From an uncultured Dehalococcoidia bacterium (GTDB taxonomy: Bacteria > Chloroflexota > Dehalococcoidia > Lucifugimonadales > JADFKI01), in assembly GCA_958295865.1 (NCBI GenBank), contig CATQHF010000005.1, forward strand, positions 186,001 through 250,000: DNA of 64,000 nucleotides, given 5' to 3'. A model generated the notes under the pieces. The model was not told the DNA's origin and ran no database searches. It saw only the letters and a list, made by a program, of their open reading frames with translations. Shown in pieces: positions 9,242-18,079 of this stretch. The position numbers and the translations under genes were made by a program. How positions within the stretch are numbered: position 1 is the stretch's first letter; each line of letters begins with the position of its first letter.

Positions 9242-10114
9242 GTGCGGACATTTTCCGAAGCGTTGAACTCCGGCAGGTTCGCCGTAACCACCGAGCTGAA
9301 CCCGCCCAAAGGCACCGACCTCGATGCCCTGTTCAAGCACGCCGAAGCCTTGAGCGGCATGGTGGACGCATTCAACATCACCGACTCCGCCGGAGCGAAT
9401 ATGACCATGGCGCCCATCGCGGCGGCGCACCTGATGCTCGACAGGGGCATGCAGCCCATCCTGCAAGTAACCGGGCGCGACCGCAACCGCATCGCCCTAG
9501 AAGGCGAGATACTCGCGGCGTCGGCGCTTGGCATTACGAACATCCTGTGCATGAGCGGGGATCCGCCCGGACGCGGCGACCATCCCGACGCGGTAGGCGT
9601 CTTCGACCTCAAGGCTGAGACGCTGCTGGAGGCGGTCACGGCGATGAACGCCGGCGCCGACATGTACGGCAACGAACTCAGGGGCTCGCCGTCGCTGTTC
9701 GCCGGAGCGGTGGCTAATCCGGGCGCGGACGACATAGACAAGGAGCTTGCGCGCATGGAGGACAAGGCGCGCTTGGGAGCGGCTTTCTTTCAGACGCAGG
9801 CAGTCTATGACGCGGCGGGCTTCGAGCGATTCATGGACTCGGCGCGGCGCTTCGGCGTTCCCGTACTGGCGGGTATGATAGTGCTGAAATCGGCGCGGAT
9901 GGCGCGCTTTCTGAACGACAAGCTGCCGGGCGTGAGCGTGCCGCAGAGCATAATAGACGAGATGGACGCCGCCGAGGACAGAGCGGCGACAAGCATCCAA
10001 ATCACATCGCGGCTCATCCGAGAGGTGCGCGGCATGTGCGACGGCGTACACATTATGGCAATCGGATGGGAGTCGCGCATACCGGCGATTCTGAAGGCGG
10101 CGGAACTGGCATGA
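9242..10114 (+). CDS. Methylenetetrahydrofolate reductase family protein
   Basis: The 290-residue product starts at GTG 9242 after GAAGGAG. It has the MetF TIM-barrel pattern: FAVTTELNPPKG at the start (glutamate in the position of the catalytic Glu), LQVTGRDRNRIAL, ITNILCMSGDPP, GAAFFQTQAVYD and the C-terminal GVHIMAIGWE. MetF enzymes interconvert 5,10-methylene-THF and 5-methyl-THF with a flavin. Because it sits between an RdhA/QueG-like gene and a DmdA-like demethylase, it may run in the oxidative direction on methyl-THF produced by demethylation; that direction is inference. No MetH is in the window, so a methionine-pathway role is not excluded. Confidence 0.8.
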   Translation: MRTFSEALNSGRFAVTTELNPPKGTDLDALFKHAEALSGMVDAFNITDSAGANMTMAPIAAAHLMLDRGMQPILQVTGRDRNRIALEGEILAASALGITNILCMSGDPPGRGDHPDAVGVFDLKAETLLEAVTAMNAGADMYGNELRGSPSLFAGAVANPGADDIDKELARMEDKARLGAAFFQTQAVYDAAGFERFMDSARRFGVPVLAGMIVLKSARMARFLNDKLPGVSVPQSIIDEMDAAEDRAATSIQITSRLIREVRGMCDGVHIMAIGWESRIPAILKAAELA

Positions 10115-10269
10115 TGCCAGTGTCAGCGTTGCCGTCATCCAGAGCGGCAGCGCGAATTCGGAGCAGAATTAAAGGAGGTGACAACAAAGACAAGCGCACT
10201 AATACAACCCACTGCGTGTTAGCGTCATGTTGAATTGGCTGAAAGAGCCATATAACTGGAGGTCATCAG

Positions 10270-11511
10270 GTGGCACAAACTCTAGTGATTGACGGTCTCA
10301 AGCGGCGGCATTTGCCGATCAACCTCCGGCAGAGCGGGAACAGCGATGCTCAGATGCTCATCTCTACCCGCATCAGAAAGTCCCCATGGTGGCACCTGTC
10401 AAAGGCGGCAGGCTGCTGGGCATACACGACTTACAACCATATGTACCACCCGCGCGCATACATCAAGCCCGAAGACGGCGGGCTGTTCGAGGAGTATAAG
10501 TACCTGACCCAGCATGTCAGCATGTGGGATGTGGCAGTCGAGCGCCAGATACAGGTCAAGGGACCCGATGCCGCGGACTTCGTGAACCTGCTGATTACCC
10601 GCGATGTGCACAGCGTAGTGCCGACGATGCAAGCCCGCTATGTGATTCTGTGCAACCAGCACGGCGGCGTCATCAACGACCCTGTGCTGCTTCGGGTTGC
10701 GGACGATGAATTCTGGTTCAGCATTTCCGACTCCGACCTTCTGCTATGGGCGCAAGGGGTCAACTCTTTCGCCAAGTACAACGTTGACATCAACGAGATC
10801 GATGTGTCGCCGGTGCAGATACAGGGGCCCAAGTCGGCGGCGCTGATGGAGAAGATGTTCGGCTCTCACATCAGGGAAATCCCGTACTACCACCTGATTC
10901 ACGAGACGCTGAACGGGCGCGCGGTTACGATTTCACGCACAGGCTTCTCCGCGGAGGTCGGGTTCGAGATATATCTGCACGACGCCATGCTCTATGCGGA
11001 TGATGTTTGGCCCTACATCATGGAGCAGGGGGAAGAGTTCAACTTGCGCGTGATAGCCCCCAGCCATGTGCGCCGACTGGAGGCGGGCATACTGTCATAC
11101 GGCCAGGACATGGACATCGAGAACAACCCGTTCGAGGTTCGGCTTGGCTGGCAGGTGGACTTGAACAAAGAAGAGTTCATAGGAAAAGAGGCGCTGGCAA
11201 GAATCAAGGATGAGGGAGTCAAGCAGCGTCTGGTAGGGCTGAAGATGGGCGGCGAGCCGATAGTCTGGTACAACGAGGGCTTCTACCCGGTAAAGGACAT
11301 CAACTCCGGAGACGATGTGGGCTACATTACCAGCGCCTTCTGGTCTCCGAATATGCAATCGAACATAGCGCTTGCCGTCATGCCGCGCTCGCACTGGAAG
11401 CGGGGGACTCGCGTCAAGGCGCTTCTGCCAAACGACGGCATCGTGGATGGCAAGGTGGTGCGAGTGCCGTTCTTCGATCCCACAAAGGAGCGGCCCAAGA
11501 CGGCTTTGTAA
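10270..11511 (+). CDS. DmdA-like GcvT-family folate-dependent demethylase
   Basis: The 413-residue protein begins at GTG 10270 after TGGAGGT. It is a stand-alone GcvT-fold protein. Several stretches resemble the dimethylsulfoniopropionate (DMSP) demethylase DmdA as I remember it: AYTTYNHMYHP, VSMWDVAVERQI, SISDSDLLLWAQG, LSYGQDMDIENNPFE, FIGKEAL, SAFWSPNMQSNIALAV, HWKRGT and a closing VPFFDP. DmdA transfers a methyl from DMSP to tetrahydrofolate, giving methylmercaptopropionate and 5-methyl-THF. The protein is about 40 residues longer than typical DmdA, mostly at the N-terminus. Related GcvT-fold proteins demethylate other compounds (for example LigM), so the substrate is not certain. The MetF-like gene directly upstream would handle the methyl-THF product. 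Confidence 0.7.
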   Translation: MAQTLVIDGLKRRHLPINLRQSGNSDAQMLISTRIRKSPWWHLSKAAGCWAYTTYNHMYHPRAYIKPEDGGLFEEYKYLTQHVSMWDVAVERQIQVKGPDAADFVNLLITRDVHSVVPTMQARYVILCNQHGGVINDPVLLRVADDEFWFSISDSDLLLWAQGVNSFAKYNVDINEIDVSPVQIQGPKSAALMEKMFGSHIREIPYYHLIHETLNGRAVTISRTGFSAEVGFEIYLHDAMLYADDVWPYIMEQGEEFNLRVIAPSHVRRLEAGILSYGQDMDIENNPFEVRLGWQVDLNKEEFIGKEALARIKDEGVKQRLVGLKMGGEPIVWYNEGFYPVKDINSGDDVGYITSAFWSPNMQSNIALAVMPRSHWKRGTRVKALLPNDGIVDGKVVRVPFFDPTKERPKTAL

Positions 11512-11584
11512 GGTTCGAGAGGCTTATCGTGAACGGGGGCGAGAGCCAACATCCATGAACAGGATATAGGGGATGGGCGCGGGC

Positions 11585-11686
11585 AGATAGCGTTTCCATT
11601 CGGGTGGCAGACCTTTTCGCCATTCTTGCGAAAGCGGGAAGCCAGGGGCGATATGGCAGCAAACCACCTGAAAGGGAACGCTATCG
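11585..11686. repeat. Inverted repeat element, family B copy 1
   Basis: Imperfect arms GATAGCGTTTCCATTCGGGT (about 11586-11608) and its reverse complement at 11664-11686 (ending GAACGCTATCG) enclose a ...TTGCGAAAGCGGGAAG... core. It lies in the 341-base gap between the DmdA-like and formaldehyde dehydrogenase genes. Related sequence occurs at 53611-53712 and in part at 25453-25513. The rest of the gap holds no gene I can support. Confidence 0.6.
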
Positions 11687-11852
11687 TATATGAGCAGAGT
11701 GGGTTGACAGGGGCGGCAGCGTTGACATATTCTCGCTGGGGTCTCATTTGGCGGGCGGCTCCCGGTCGTCTGCGGCACATTACACACAACACATGCACCC
11801 ACCACGCGGACTATTGGCGCAGTGTGTGGGCGGCGATTGGAGGCAGCAGGAT

Positions 11853-12938
11853 ATGTCTAATCAGGTTAAGGGCGTCATCGCGGGCGCGAAGGGCAAGGCA
11901 GTATCGGTGGAGACGATTGTCGTGCCAAATCCGGGTCCGGGCGAGGCGCTCATCAAGGTTCAGGCGTGCGGCGTATGCCATACCGACTTGCACTACCGAG
12001 AAGGCGCGATCACCGATGAGTTCCCGTTTCTGCTTGGTCACGAGGCAGCGGGCATCGTGGAGCAGGTCGGCGACGGCGTAACGAATGTGGAGCCGGGCGA
12101 CTTCGTTATCATCGCCTGGCGCGCGCCGTGCGGCAACTGCCGCTCATGTCTGCGCGGGCGTCCGTGGTACTGCTTCGACAGCGGCAACGCATCGCAGCCG
12201 ATGACGCTCGCGGACGGCAGCCCGCTCTCGCCCGCGCTGGGCATCGGCGCGTTTGCGGAGCTGACCTTGGTTCACGCGGGACAAGCGGTTAAGGTCAACC
12301 CTGAAGCATCGGCGGCGGCGGCCGGACTTGTGGGCTGCGGCGTGATGGCGGGGCTGGGCGCGGCGGTGAACACGGGCGGCGTATCGCGCGGCGACTCCGT
12401 CGCGGTGTTCGGCTGCGGCGGCGTCGGCGACGCGGCGATTGCGGGCGCGCGGCTTGCCGGAGCGCACACCATAATCGGCGTGGACATCGATGAGCGCAAG
12501 CTGGAGTGGGCAAAAGAGTTCGGGGCGACTCATACCATCAATGCGACGCAGGCGGACGCGGTGGAAGCTATACGCGAGCTGACTGGCGGCAACGGCGTCG
12601 ATGTGGCTATTGAAGCCGTGGGCAATCCTGTTACATACGAGCAGGCTTTCTATGCGCGCGACCATGCCGGGGTGGTAGTGATGGTGGGCGTGCCTGACCC
12701 GCAGATGAGGATAGAGCTGCCGATGATTGAGATATTCGGCAGGGGCGGCGCGCTGAAGTCCTCGTGGTATGGCGACTGCTTGCCTACGCGCGACTTCCCT
12801 ATGTTCATCGACCTGTATATGCAAGGCAGGCTTGACCTCGACAGGTTCGTGTCGGAGACTATCGCGCTCGACGATGTAGAAGAAGCCTTCCACAAGATGG
12901 AACGGGGCGAGGTGCTGCGCTCAGTGGTGATGCTCTAG
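11853..12938 (+). CDS. S-(hydroxymethyl)mycothiol dehydrogenase-like (class III zinc alcohol dehydrogenase)
   Basis: The 361-residue product from ATG 11853 ([14 protein letters not shown]) is a zinc-dependent medium-chain dehydrogenase. It shows the catalytic-zinc motif [22 protein letters not shown], the structural-zinc cysteines [15 protein letters not shown] and the NAD motif [15 protein letters not shown]. Segments such as [22 protein letters not shown] and [13 protein letters not shown] are, from memory, characteristic of actinobacterial mycothiol-dependent formaldehyde dehydrogenase (MscR), not glutathione-type FrmA. The enzyme would remove formaldehyde released by demethylation, which fits its place after the dehydrogenase/demethylase genes. 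Whether this organism makes mycothiol is not visible here. A longer frame upstream (11748) crosses a repeat and is less likely. Its stop abuts the convergent aldo/keto reductase stop. Confidence 0.85.
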   Translation: MSNQVKGVIAGAKGKAVSVETIVVPNPGPGEALIKVQACGVCHTDLHYREGAITDEFPFLLGHEAAGIVEQVGDGVTNVEPGDFVIIAWRAPCGNCRSCLRGRPWYCFDSGNASQPMTLADGSPLSPALGIGAFAELTLVHAGQAVKVNPEASAAAAGLVGCGVMAGLGAAVNTGGVSRGDSVAVFGCGGVGDAAIAGARLAGAHTIIGVDIDERKLEWAKEFGATHTINATQADAVEAIRELTGGNGVDVAIEAVGNPVTYEQAFYARDHAGVVVMVGVPDPQMRIELPMIEIFGRGGALKSSWYGDCLPTRDFPMFIDLYMQGRLDLDRFVSETIALDDVEEAFHKMERGEVLRSVVML

Positions 12939-13883
12939 TCAGGCATACTCCGCGATGTGTCCGAACAGGCGCTTGAGCCGCGCGCTGTCCGCTTTGGGCA
13001 GACGCGGCCGTTCCAAGGCGGCGATGTTGGCGTCGAGGTGCGCGATTGTGGATGTGCCGGTAATGACGCTGCCGATTGCGGGGTGGTCGGCGGCGAACTT
13101 GTAGGCGGCGCTCACCACCGAGTCAACATCGTTATGCACAAGCCAGCCAAGCGGGTCGCGCGTGGGCAGGCTTTCACGGGCGATATAGCCCTTGTCCTTC
13201 CACTCGGCTATCAGCTCTTCCAGCAGGCTTGGATTGGGCAGCTTGATACGCACGGACGCCATGTTCAGCACACCGATGTTGTGCTCCAGCGCGAGGGGCA
13301 GCGCTTCATTGGCGGCTATCTGGTTGAGGATGCCGTACTTCACCATGATGACATCCCACAGCGCGGGATGAGTTCGCAGCGCCACCGGCAGCACCTCTTG
13401 GGCGGGATCGGCGATGTAGCGCGTGCTGAAGCCCTTGAAGCCGATTTTGCCCTGCTCCTGAAGACGCTCCAGCGTGGGCATGAACCGCTCGACGACGGCG
13501 TCGTACTCTGCCGCGAGTATGCCGTGAAGCATCATTACATCTATGTATTCCGTGCCGAGCCTCTCGAGGCTGCGCTCGACCGACGCGGCGAGCGCGGCGG
13601 CATCCTGACCGACGCCCCCGTTGCGATGATATGCCCACTTCGTTACGAGATGGTATGAGTCCCTGGGAACGCCTCGCAGCGCCTCGCCCAGAATCCGCTC
13701 GCTGCTGCCGTAGCCCTCGTGCGTATCGAACAGGTTGACGCCTAAGTCCAAGCAGCGGCGAATTAGCGCCGTCTGCTGCTGCTGCTCCAAGCCCTTGTGC
13801 TGCCCAAACTGGCTGGGCCCGCCCGTGCCGAAGCTGGCGAGCGAGACATTCATGCCGGCCTTGCCGAGTGTACGATACTGCAT
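12939..13883 (-). CDS. Aldo/keto reductase
   Basis: The 314-residue TIM-barrel protein has the family pattern: MQYRTLGKAGMNVS at the N-terminus, NLFDTHEGYGSSE (Asp and Tyr of the catalytic tetrad), VTKWAY (Lys), DVMMLHG (His) and SVITGTSTIAHLDANI near the end for NADP binding. The substrate is unknown. It is the last gene of a minus-strand run behind two MFS carriers and an MR/MLE-type dehydratase. This suggests a role in uptake and catabolism of a sugar acid or similar polyol, although the 87-base gap to the MFS gene leaves operon membership open. It ends tail to tail with the formaldehyde dehydrogenase with no intervening base. Confidence 0.85.
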   Translation of the reverse strand: MQYRTLGKAGMNVSLASFGTGGPSQFGQHKGLEQQQQTALIRRCLDLGVNLFDTHEGYGSSERILGEALRGVPRDSYHLVTKWAYHRNGGVGQDAAALAASVERSLERLGTEYIDVMMLHGILAAEYDAVVERFMPTLERLQEQGKIGFKGFSTRYIADPAQEVLPVALRTHPALWDVIMVKYGILNQIAANEALPLALEHNIGVLNMASVRIKLPNPSLLEELIAEWKDKGYIARESLPTRDPLGWLVHNDVDSVVSAAYKFAADHPAIGSVITGTSTIAHLDANIAALERPRLPKADSARLKRLFGHIAEYA

Positions 13884-13970
13884 CTGCGCTCTCTTTCATA
13901 GGCAATCCGTGAGTTGCCGATTTCGCCTGCATGCTAACTTCCCCCATCGAGAAGGAAGCGATAAAGGTCA

Positions 13971-15284
13971 TTATGCGTCGAGTTCGCGCACCTGTCGGGC
14001 GAAGAACCAGAAGACCAACCCCAGCGCAAGGCTCAGTATGCCCATCGCGGCGAGGGCGATGGAAACGGAGGTGATTCTGGCGACCCAGCCGATGGCGAAG
14101 CTGGACACGATGACGCCGCCCATGCTGTATCGCTGAAGGCTGGTGACGCGGCTACGCATGTCGTCGGACACAATCAGCTGCATCAGCGTGCCGTTGGTGG
14201 TTCTGAACGCCGTCTGGGTCGTTGCGAACAGCATTATAAGCAGGAAGGCGAGGGGCAGGATGACGGCGTAGGAGAACAGCAGGATGAACACGGCGCTGGC
14301 AATGGCGCAGACAAGCACAATCTTGCCCTTGGGGAATATGAAGCCGAATGAGGCGATGAACAGCGCCATCAGAAGACCGCCAAAGCCGTTGATTGCGAGG
14401 AAGTAGCCGCCCACATCCGCGCCGCGCTTGAGTATCTCGTCGGTGAACACAGGCAGCAGGAACATCACGGGCTGGAGTATGGTGTTGGGGATGAAGCCGA
14501 GCATCGTCAGGTAGAGCAGTACCCTTTTGTCCTTCCATACATAGGTGAAGCCGGCGAGCAGGTCGGACATGAAGGACTCGTCCGCCCTTACCCTGCGGCG
14601 CGGCGCGTAGGGCGTCTTTATGGGCAGGAACACCAGCACCGTGCTGAGGTAGAGTATCGCTTCGAGCGAGAAGTTCCAAAAGAAGCCGAGCGTGGTTATC
14701 AGGATACCGCCGACGAAGGGGCCAATCATGCGCGTGCCGGGTATGGTGAGCACATTGGTGGCGAAGGCGTTTGCCATCGCCTCGCGCGGCACGGTGTTCG
14801 CCACGAGCGCCATGCGGCTGTTCTGGCTAATCGAGACGCAGGTGCCGCTTACGAAGACATAGATGTACGCATGCCAGACGGTAACGAGCTGCTGCCCAAC
14901 CATTACGGCGAACAGGAACGAGAACACCGTCATGAAGCACTGGATAGCGATAACCAGCTTGCGGCGGTCGAGGCGATCGCCAAGCGTTCCGGCGATGGGC
15001 GCCATGATTAAGCCGGGCAGCAGGCTCATTCCTCCCACCGTTACCACGAAGAGGGTCGAGGTAGATGAGCCGGCGGTCAAGCCGCGCACGAGCCAGCCCA
15101 CCGTGAGCAGTTGGAGCCACTGGGCATTGTTGGAGAAGAAGTTGCCTATCCACAGCAGGCGGTAATCGGGGTATGCAAAGGAGTCGAAGGTTTGCAGACG
15201 CGGGATGCGCGCGCTGAATCGCGGCTGAGCGCGCGCGTTCAGTCCGGCGGTGGGTCTCTCCCGTGTGCTGTCGGTTGGGTTCAT
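13971..15284 (-). CDS. MFS transporter (second of a tandem pair)
   Basis: The 437-residue protein has about 12 hydrophobic segments and the MFS loop GTLGDRLDRRKLVI between helices 2 and 3. The pattern (YPDYRLLWIGNFFSNNAQWLQ) matches the EntS-like exporter branch, MFS_3. It is a close paralogue of the carrier encoded at 15292-16608; long stretches such as AMANAFATN-LTIPGTRMIGPFVGGI are near identical. The start lies 7 bases after the upstream stop, without a strong ribosome site, so translation is probably coupled. The substrate is unknown; context suggests an organic acid or sugar acid. Confidence 0.85.
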   Translation of the reverse strand: MNPTDSTRERPTAGLNARAQPRFSARIPRLQTFDSFAYPDYRLLWIGNFFSNNAQWLQLLTVGWLVRGLTAGSSTSTLFVVTVGGMSLLPGLIMAPIAGTLGDRLDRRKLVIAIQCFMTVFSFLFAVMVGQQLVTVWHAYIYVFVSGTCVSISQNSRMALVANTVPREAMANAFATNVLTIPGTRMIGPFVGGILITTLGFFWNFSLEAILYLSTVLVFLPIKTPYAPRRRVRADESFMSDLLAGFTYVWKDKRVLLYLTMLGFIPNTILQPVMFLLPVFTDEILKRGADVGGYFLAINGFGGLLMALFIASFGFIFPKGKIVLVCAIASAVFILLFSYAVILPLAFLLIMLFATTQTAFRTTNGTLMQLIVSDDMRSRVTSLQRYSMGGVIVSSFAIGWVARITSVSIALAAMGILSLALGLVFWFFARQVRELDA

Positions 15285-15291
15285 GCTTATG

Positions 15292-16608
15292 CTATGCGTC
15301 CAGCTCGCGTATCTGATGACTGAAGAACCAGAAGACGCCGCCCAGCGCGATGCCCAGCAGTCCCATCACCGTGAGGGCTATGGACACGGATGTAATGCCC
15401 GCGAACCACCCAACGACCAGACTGAACATGACTACGCTCCCCATGCTGTAACGCATCAAGCTCATTACCCTGCTCCGCATCTCATCGGGCGCTATCAGCG
15501 TCATGAGGGTTACGGTGGCGGTTCTGAAAGCCGTCTGACTTGGCGCGAACAGCATTATGAGCAGGAAGGCGAGTGGAAGCAGGAAGGCGTTAGCGAACAG
15601 CAGGATGACGACGGAGCTTATGATTGCGGATACGAGAATAATCTTGCCCTTGGGGAATATGAAGCCGAATGAAGCGATGAAGAACGCCATCACAAGCCCG
15701 CCGAAGCCGTTTATGGCGACGAGGTAGCCGCCAACATCCGCGCCGCGCTTGAGCACCTCGCTTGTGAACACGGGCAGCAGGAACATCACAGGCTCCAGGA
15801 TTGTATTTGGAATGAAGCCTAGCAGGGTGATGTAGAGCAGCACCCTCTTGTCTTTCCACACATAGGTGAATCCTGCCAACAGGTCGGCGATGAAGGATGC
15901 GCTCGCCTGCTGGCTTCTGCGCTGCAAGTATGGCGTCTTCATCGGCAGGTAGGCGATCACCGTGCCTAGGTAAAGTATCGCCTCCAGCGAGAAGTTCCAG
16001 AAGAAGCCGAGCGTGGTTATCATGATGCCGCCGACGAAGGGGCCGATCATGCGCGTGCCGGGTATGGTGAGGATATTGGTGGCGAAGGCGTTTGCCATAG
16101 CCTCGCGCGGCACGGTGTTGGCTATCAGCGCCATGCGGTTGGTCTGGGTAATGGACAGGCATACACCGCCGATGAACACATAGATATAGACATGAACCAC
16201 AGACACCAGCTGCTGACCGACCATTATGGCGAACAGGAAGGCGAACAATGCCATGAAGGCCTGGACGCCGATAACCAGCTTGCGACGGTCGAGACGGTCG
16301 CCAAGCGTCCCCGCTATGGGCGCCGTTGCCAAGCCGGGCAGCATAGCCATGCCGCCGACCGTTACCACGAAGAAGGTGGAGTATGGCGAATTGGCGGTAA
16401 GGCTACGCACCAGCCAGCCGGCGGTGAGCATTTGGAGCCACAGGGCGTTGTTGGAGCAGAAGTCGCCTATCCACAGCAGGCGAAAGTCGCGGTAAGCACT
16501 CAGGGAGTCGAGGGTTTGCATCCGGGGGATGCGAAAGCGCCTGACCGGGGCGGGCTGCCCTTGCCCTGCCGCAGAGGGGCGTCCTCCGAGTGTTTCTGAT
16601 GTGCTCAT
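15292..16608 (-). CDS. MFS transporter (first of a tandem pair)
   Basis: The true start is ATG 16608 (MSTSETLGGRPS), which overlaps the upstream dehydratase stop as ATGA. A longer open frame reaching 16863 lies inside that gene and is rejected. The 438-residue product has about 12 membrane segments and the GTLGDRLDRRKLVI loop. It is strongly similar along its whole length to the downstream carrier at 13971-15284, so the two arose by tandem duplication. The ATGA overlap with an MR/MLE-type enzyme argues for a shared substrate. Confidence 0.87.
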   Translation of the reverse strand: MSTSETLGGRPSAAGQGQPAPVRRFRIPRMQTLDSLSAYRDFRLLWIGDFCSNNALWLQMLTAGWLVRSLTANSPYSTFFVVTVGGMAMLPGLATAPIAGTLGDRLDRRKLVIGVQAFMALFAFLFAIMVGQQLVSVVHVYIYVFIGGVCLSITQTNRMALIANTVPREAMANAFATNILTIPGTRMIGPFVGGIMITTLGFFWNFSLEAILYLGTVIAYLPMKTPYLQRRSQQASASFIADLLAGFTYVWKDKRVLLYITLLGFIPNTILEPVMFLLPVFTSEVLKRGADVGGYLVAINGFGGLVMAFFIASFGFIFPKGKIILVSAIISSVVILLFANAFLLPLAFLLIMLFAPSQTAFRTATVTLMTLIAPDEMRSRVMSLMRYSMGSVVMFSLVVGWFAGITSVSIALTVMGLLGIALGGVFWFFSHQIRELDA

Positions 16609-17711
16609 ACTGCCCACTGCGCGACGGCGGCGGGATCGAGTTCCAGCCCCAAGCCCGGCTTGTCGTGATATGGCGTCCACATGCCGTTGTGCTGCTGCGG
16701 AAACTCGGTGTACCAGATGCGGTCGCCCTCCAAGCCCGTGTTCATGTACTCGACGACCTTCAGGTTCGGCGTGGCGCAGGCAAGATGCAGATGCACAAGC
16801 TGGACGGCGTGCGGAGCGACGGGCAGGTTGAAGGCGTGCGCGATGTGCGCTACTTTCAGCCATTCGGTAACGCCGCCTACCCTGCCGACATCAGGCTGCA
16901 CGATGTCAGCGCCGCCGGCGGCGATAAGATCGCGGAAGCCGTGCTTGGTGTACTCGTGCTCGCCGGTGGCGACGGGGATATTTATGGCGTGGCTCACCTC
17001 CGCAAGCCCTTGTATGTCGTCGGCAATGAGCGGCTCCTCAAACCATCCGACTTGATACTGCTCGAACTCCTGCGCCATGTAGATAGCCTGCTTGGGGTAG
17101 TAGCCGTTGTTGGCGTCTATGTATATGGCGACATTGTCGCCGAGCGCCCTGCGGACGGCGGCGAGGCGCAGGATGTCCTCGCGCTCCGACTGGCCGAAGT
17201 CCTTGCCAACCTTCATCTTGACGCGCGGGATGCCCTGCTCGACATAGCCCGCCATCTCGCGTATCAGCTCGTCCTCGCTGAAGTTCGTCCAGCCGCCGCT
17301 GCCGTATATCGGCACCGACTCGCGGTAGGGGCCTAGCAGCTTGAAGAGGGGCAGCCCCAGCGCCTTTGCCTTGAGATCCCACAAGCCAATATCGACGGCG
17401 GACAGCGCGCAGAAGGCGATACCCTTGCGCCCGTAGCCGCGCACATGCCAGAACATCTCGTTCCACAGCTGCTCGATGTTGAACGGGTCTTTGCCTATCA
17501 GCAGATTGCGAAAGCCGTCCTCGATGACTTGGCGCACGCCGGGCGACGACTGGCCAATGCCAAGTCCCTGCACACCCTCGTCGGTGTGTATGTGGACGAA
17601 GAGCTGGCCTCTGCCGCCCGCGCCGGGTGGAGGCGTGGGGATGGTGGCGTCCTGAATTGGCGCGCTGTGCGGGTAGAAGAGCTGGGTGATGGTGATGTCA
17701 ACTATCTTCAT
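16605..17711 (-). CDS. Mandelate racemase/muconate lactonizing (enolase superfamily) enzyme
   Basis: The 368-residue protein carries the full MR-subgroup catalytic set: KMKVG (KxK), YIDANNG (Asp metal ligand), WFEEPL (Glu), ATGEHEY (Glu) and the Asp-His dyad in IVQPDVGRVGG and VAPHAVQ. These enzymes abstract the proton next to a carboxylate and usually dehydrate acid sugars. The substrate (fuconate, rhamnonate, galactarate and so on) cannot be read directly. It heads the minus-strand operon with two MFS carriers; the stop overlaps the next start by four bases. Elsewhere in the window lie an HpcH/HpaI aldolase, zinc dehydrogenases and an L-rhamnose mutarotase that could serve the same kind of pathway. 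Confidence 0.88.
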   Translation of the reverse strand: MKIVDITITQLFYPHSAPIQDATIPTPPPGAGGRGQLFVHIHTDEGVQGLGIGQSSPGVRQVIEDGFRNLLIGKDPFNIEQLWNEMFWHVRGYGRKGIAFCALSAVDIGLWDLKAKALGLPLFKLLGPYRESVPIYGSGGWTNFSEDELIREMAGYVEQGIPRVKMKVGKDFGQSEREDILRLAAVRRALGDNVAIYIDANNGYYPKQAIYMAQEFEQYQVGWFEEPLIADDIQGLAEVSHAINIPVATGEHEYTKHGFRDLIAAGGADIVQPDVGRVGGVTEWLKVAHIAHAFNLPVAPHAVQLVHLHLACATPNLKVVEYMNTGLEGDRIWYTEFPQQHNGMWTPYHDKPGLGLELDPAAVAQWAV

Positions 17712-17840
17712 GCGGGCAATGCTCCGTCGTGTGTAGTCCCGGCTGCGGACACAACGAATTATATCATCAACGGGTGTTAGGTATCAGGCGTTAGCGGTCA
17801 GGGTCGGGGCTGACATGGACGGAGAGGATATAGGGGATGA

Positions 17841-17927
17841 TGGTGCCGAAGGTCGGAGTCGAACCGACACGGGATTAACTCCCAACGGTTTTTGAGACCG
17901 CCGCGTCTACCATTCCGCCACTTCGGC
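17841..17927 (-). tRNA. tRNA-Leu (anticodon CAA)
   Basis: On the minus strand the 87-base sequence begins GCCGAAGTGGCGGAATGG and ends with CTTCGGCA plus an encoded CCA. The seven-base acceptor stem GCCGAAG/CTTCGGC is perfect. The anticodon arm is GCGGT-CTCAAAA-ACCGT, giving anticodon CAA. A long variable arm and a T-arm with GGTTCGACTCC follow, as expected for leucine tRNA. Confidence 0.95.
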
Positions 17928-17992
17928 ACATCAAAGGGCGCACTTCAATTATTATCCATGTGGGCGATGAGGTCAACGGGTGGTGACAGGAT

Positions 17993-18010
17993 GAGAAAAT
18001 TGCATTAGTA
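17993..18010. repeat. Partial end of dispersed repeat family D
   Basis: GAGAAAATTGCATTAGTAC matches the left ends of the two longer copies at 21833-21950 and 54781-54898. Only this end is present here. Confidence 0.5.
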
Positions 18011-18040
18011 CAGTTTAGCCGTCGATGGGCAAGCATTTTC

Positions 18041-18078
18041 ACCCCCATCCTAACCTTCCCCCATCAAGGGGGAAGGGA
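18041..18078. repeat. Palindromic intergenic repeat, family C copy 1
   Basis: CCTTCCCCCATCAAGGGGGAAGG forms a long perfect hairpin preceded by ACCCCCATCCTAA. Similar CCCT...AGGG palindromes lie at 21029-21064 and 21970-22006. It lies in the 309-base gap between tRNA-Leu and the YHS gene, which contains only repeats. Confidence 0.6.
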
Positions 18079-18079
18079 C

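Noticed and set aside
10115..10269. Possible riboswitch or small gene before the DmdA-like gene
   Set aside because: There is an AAAGGAGGTGAC segment and a short TGGCT/AGCCA hairpin, but no recognisable aptamer core and no convincing frame.
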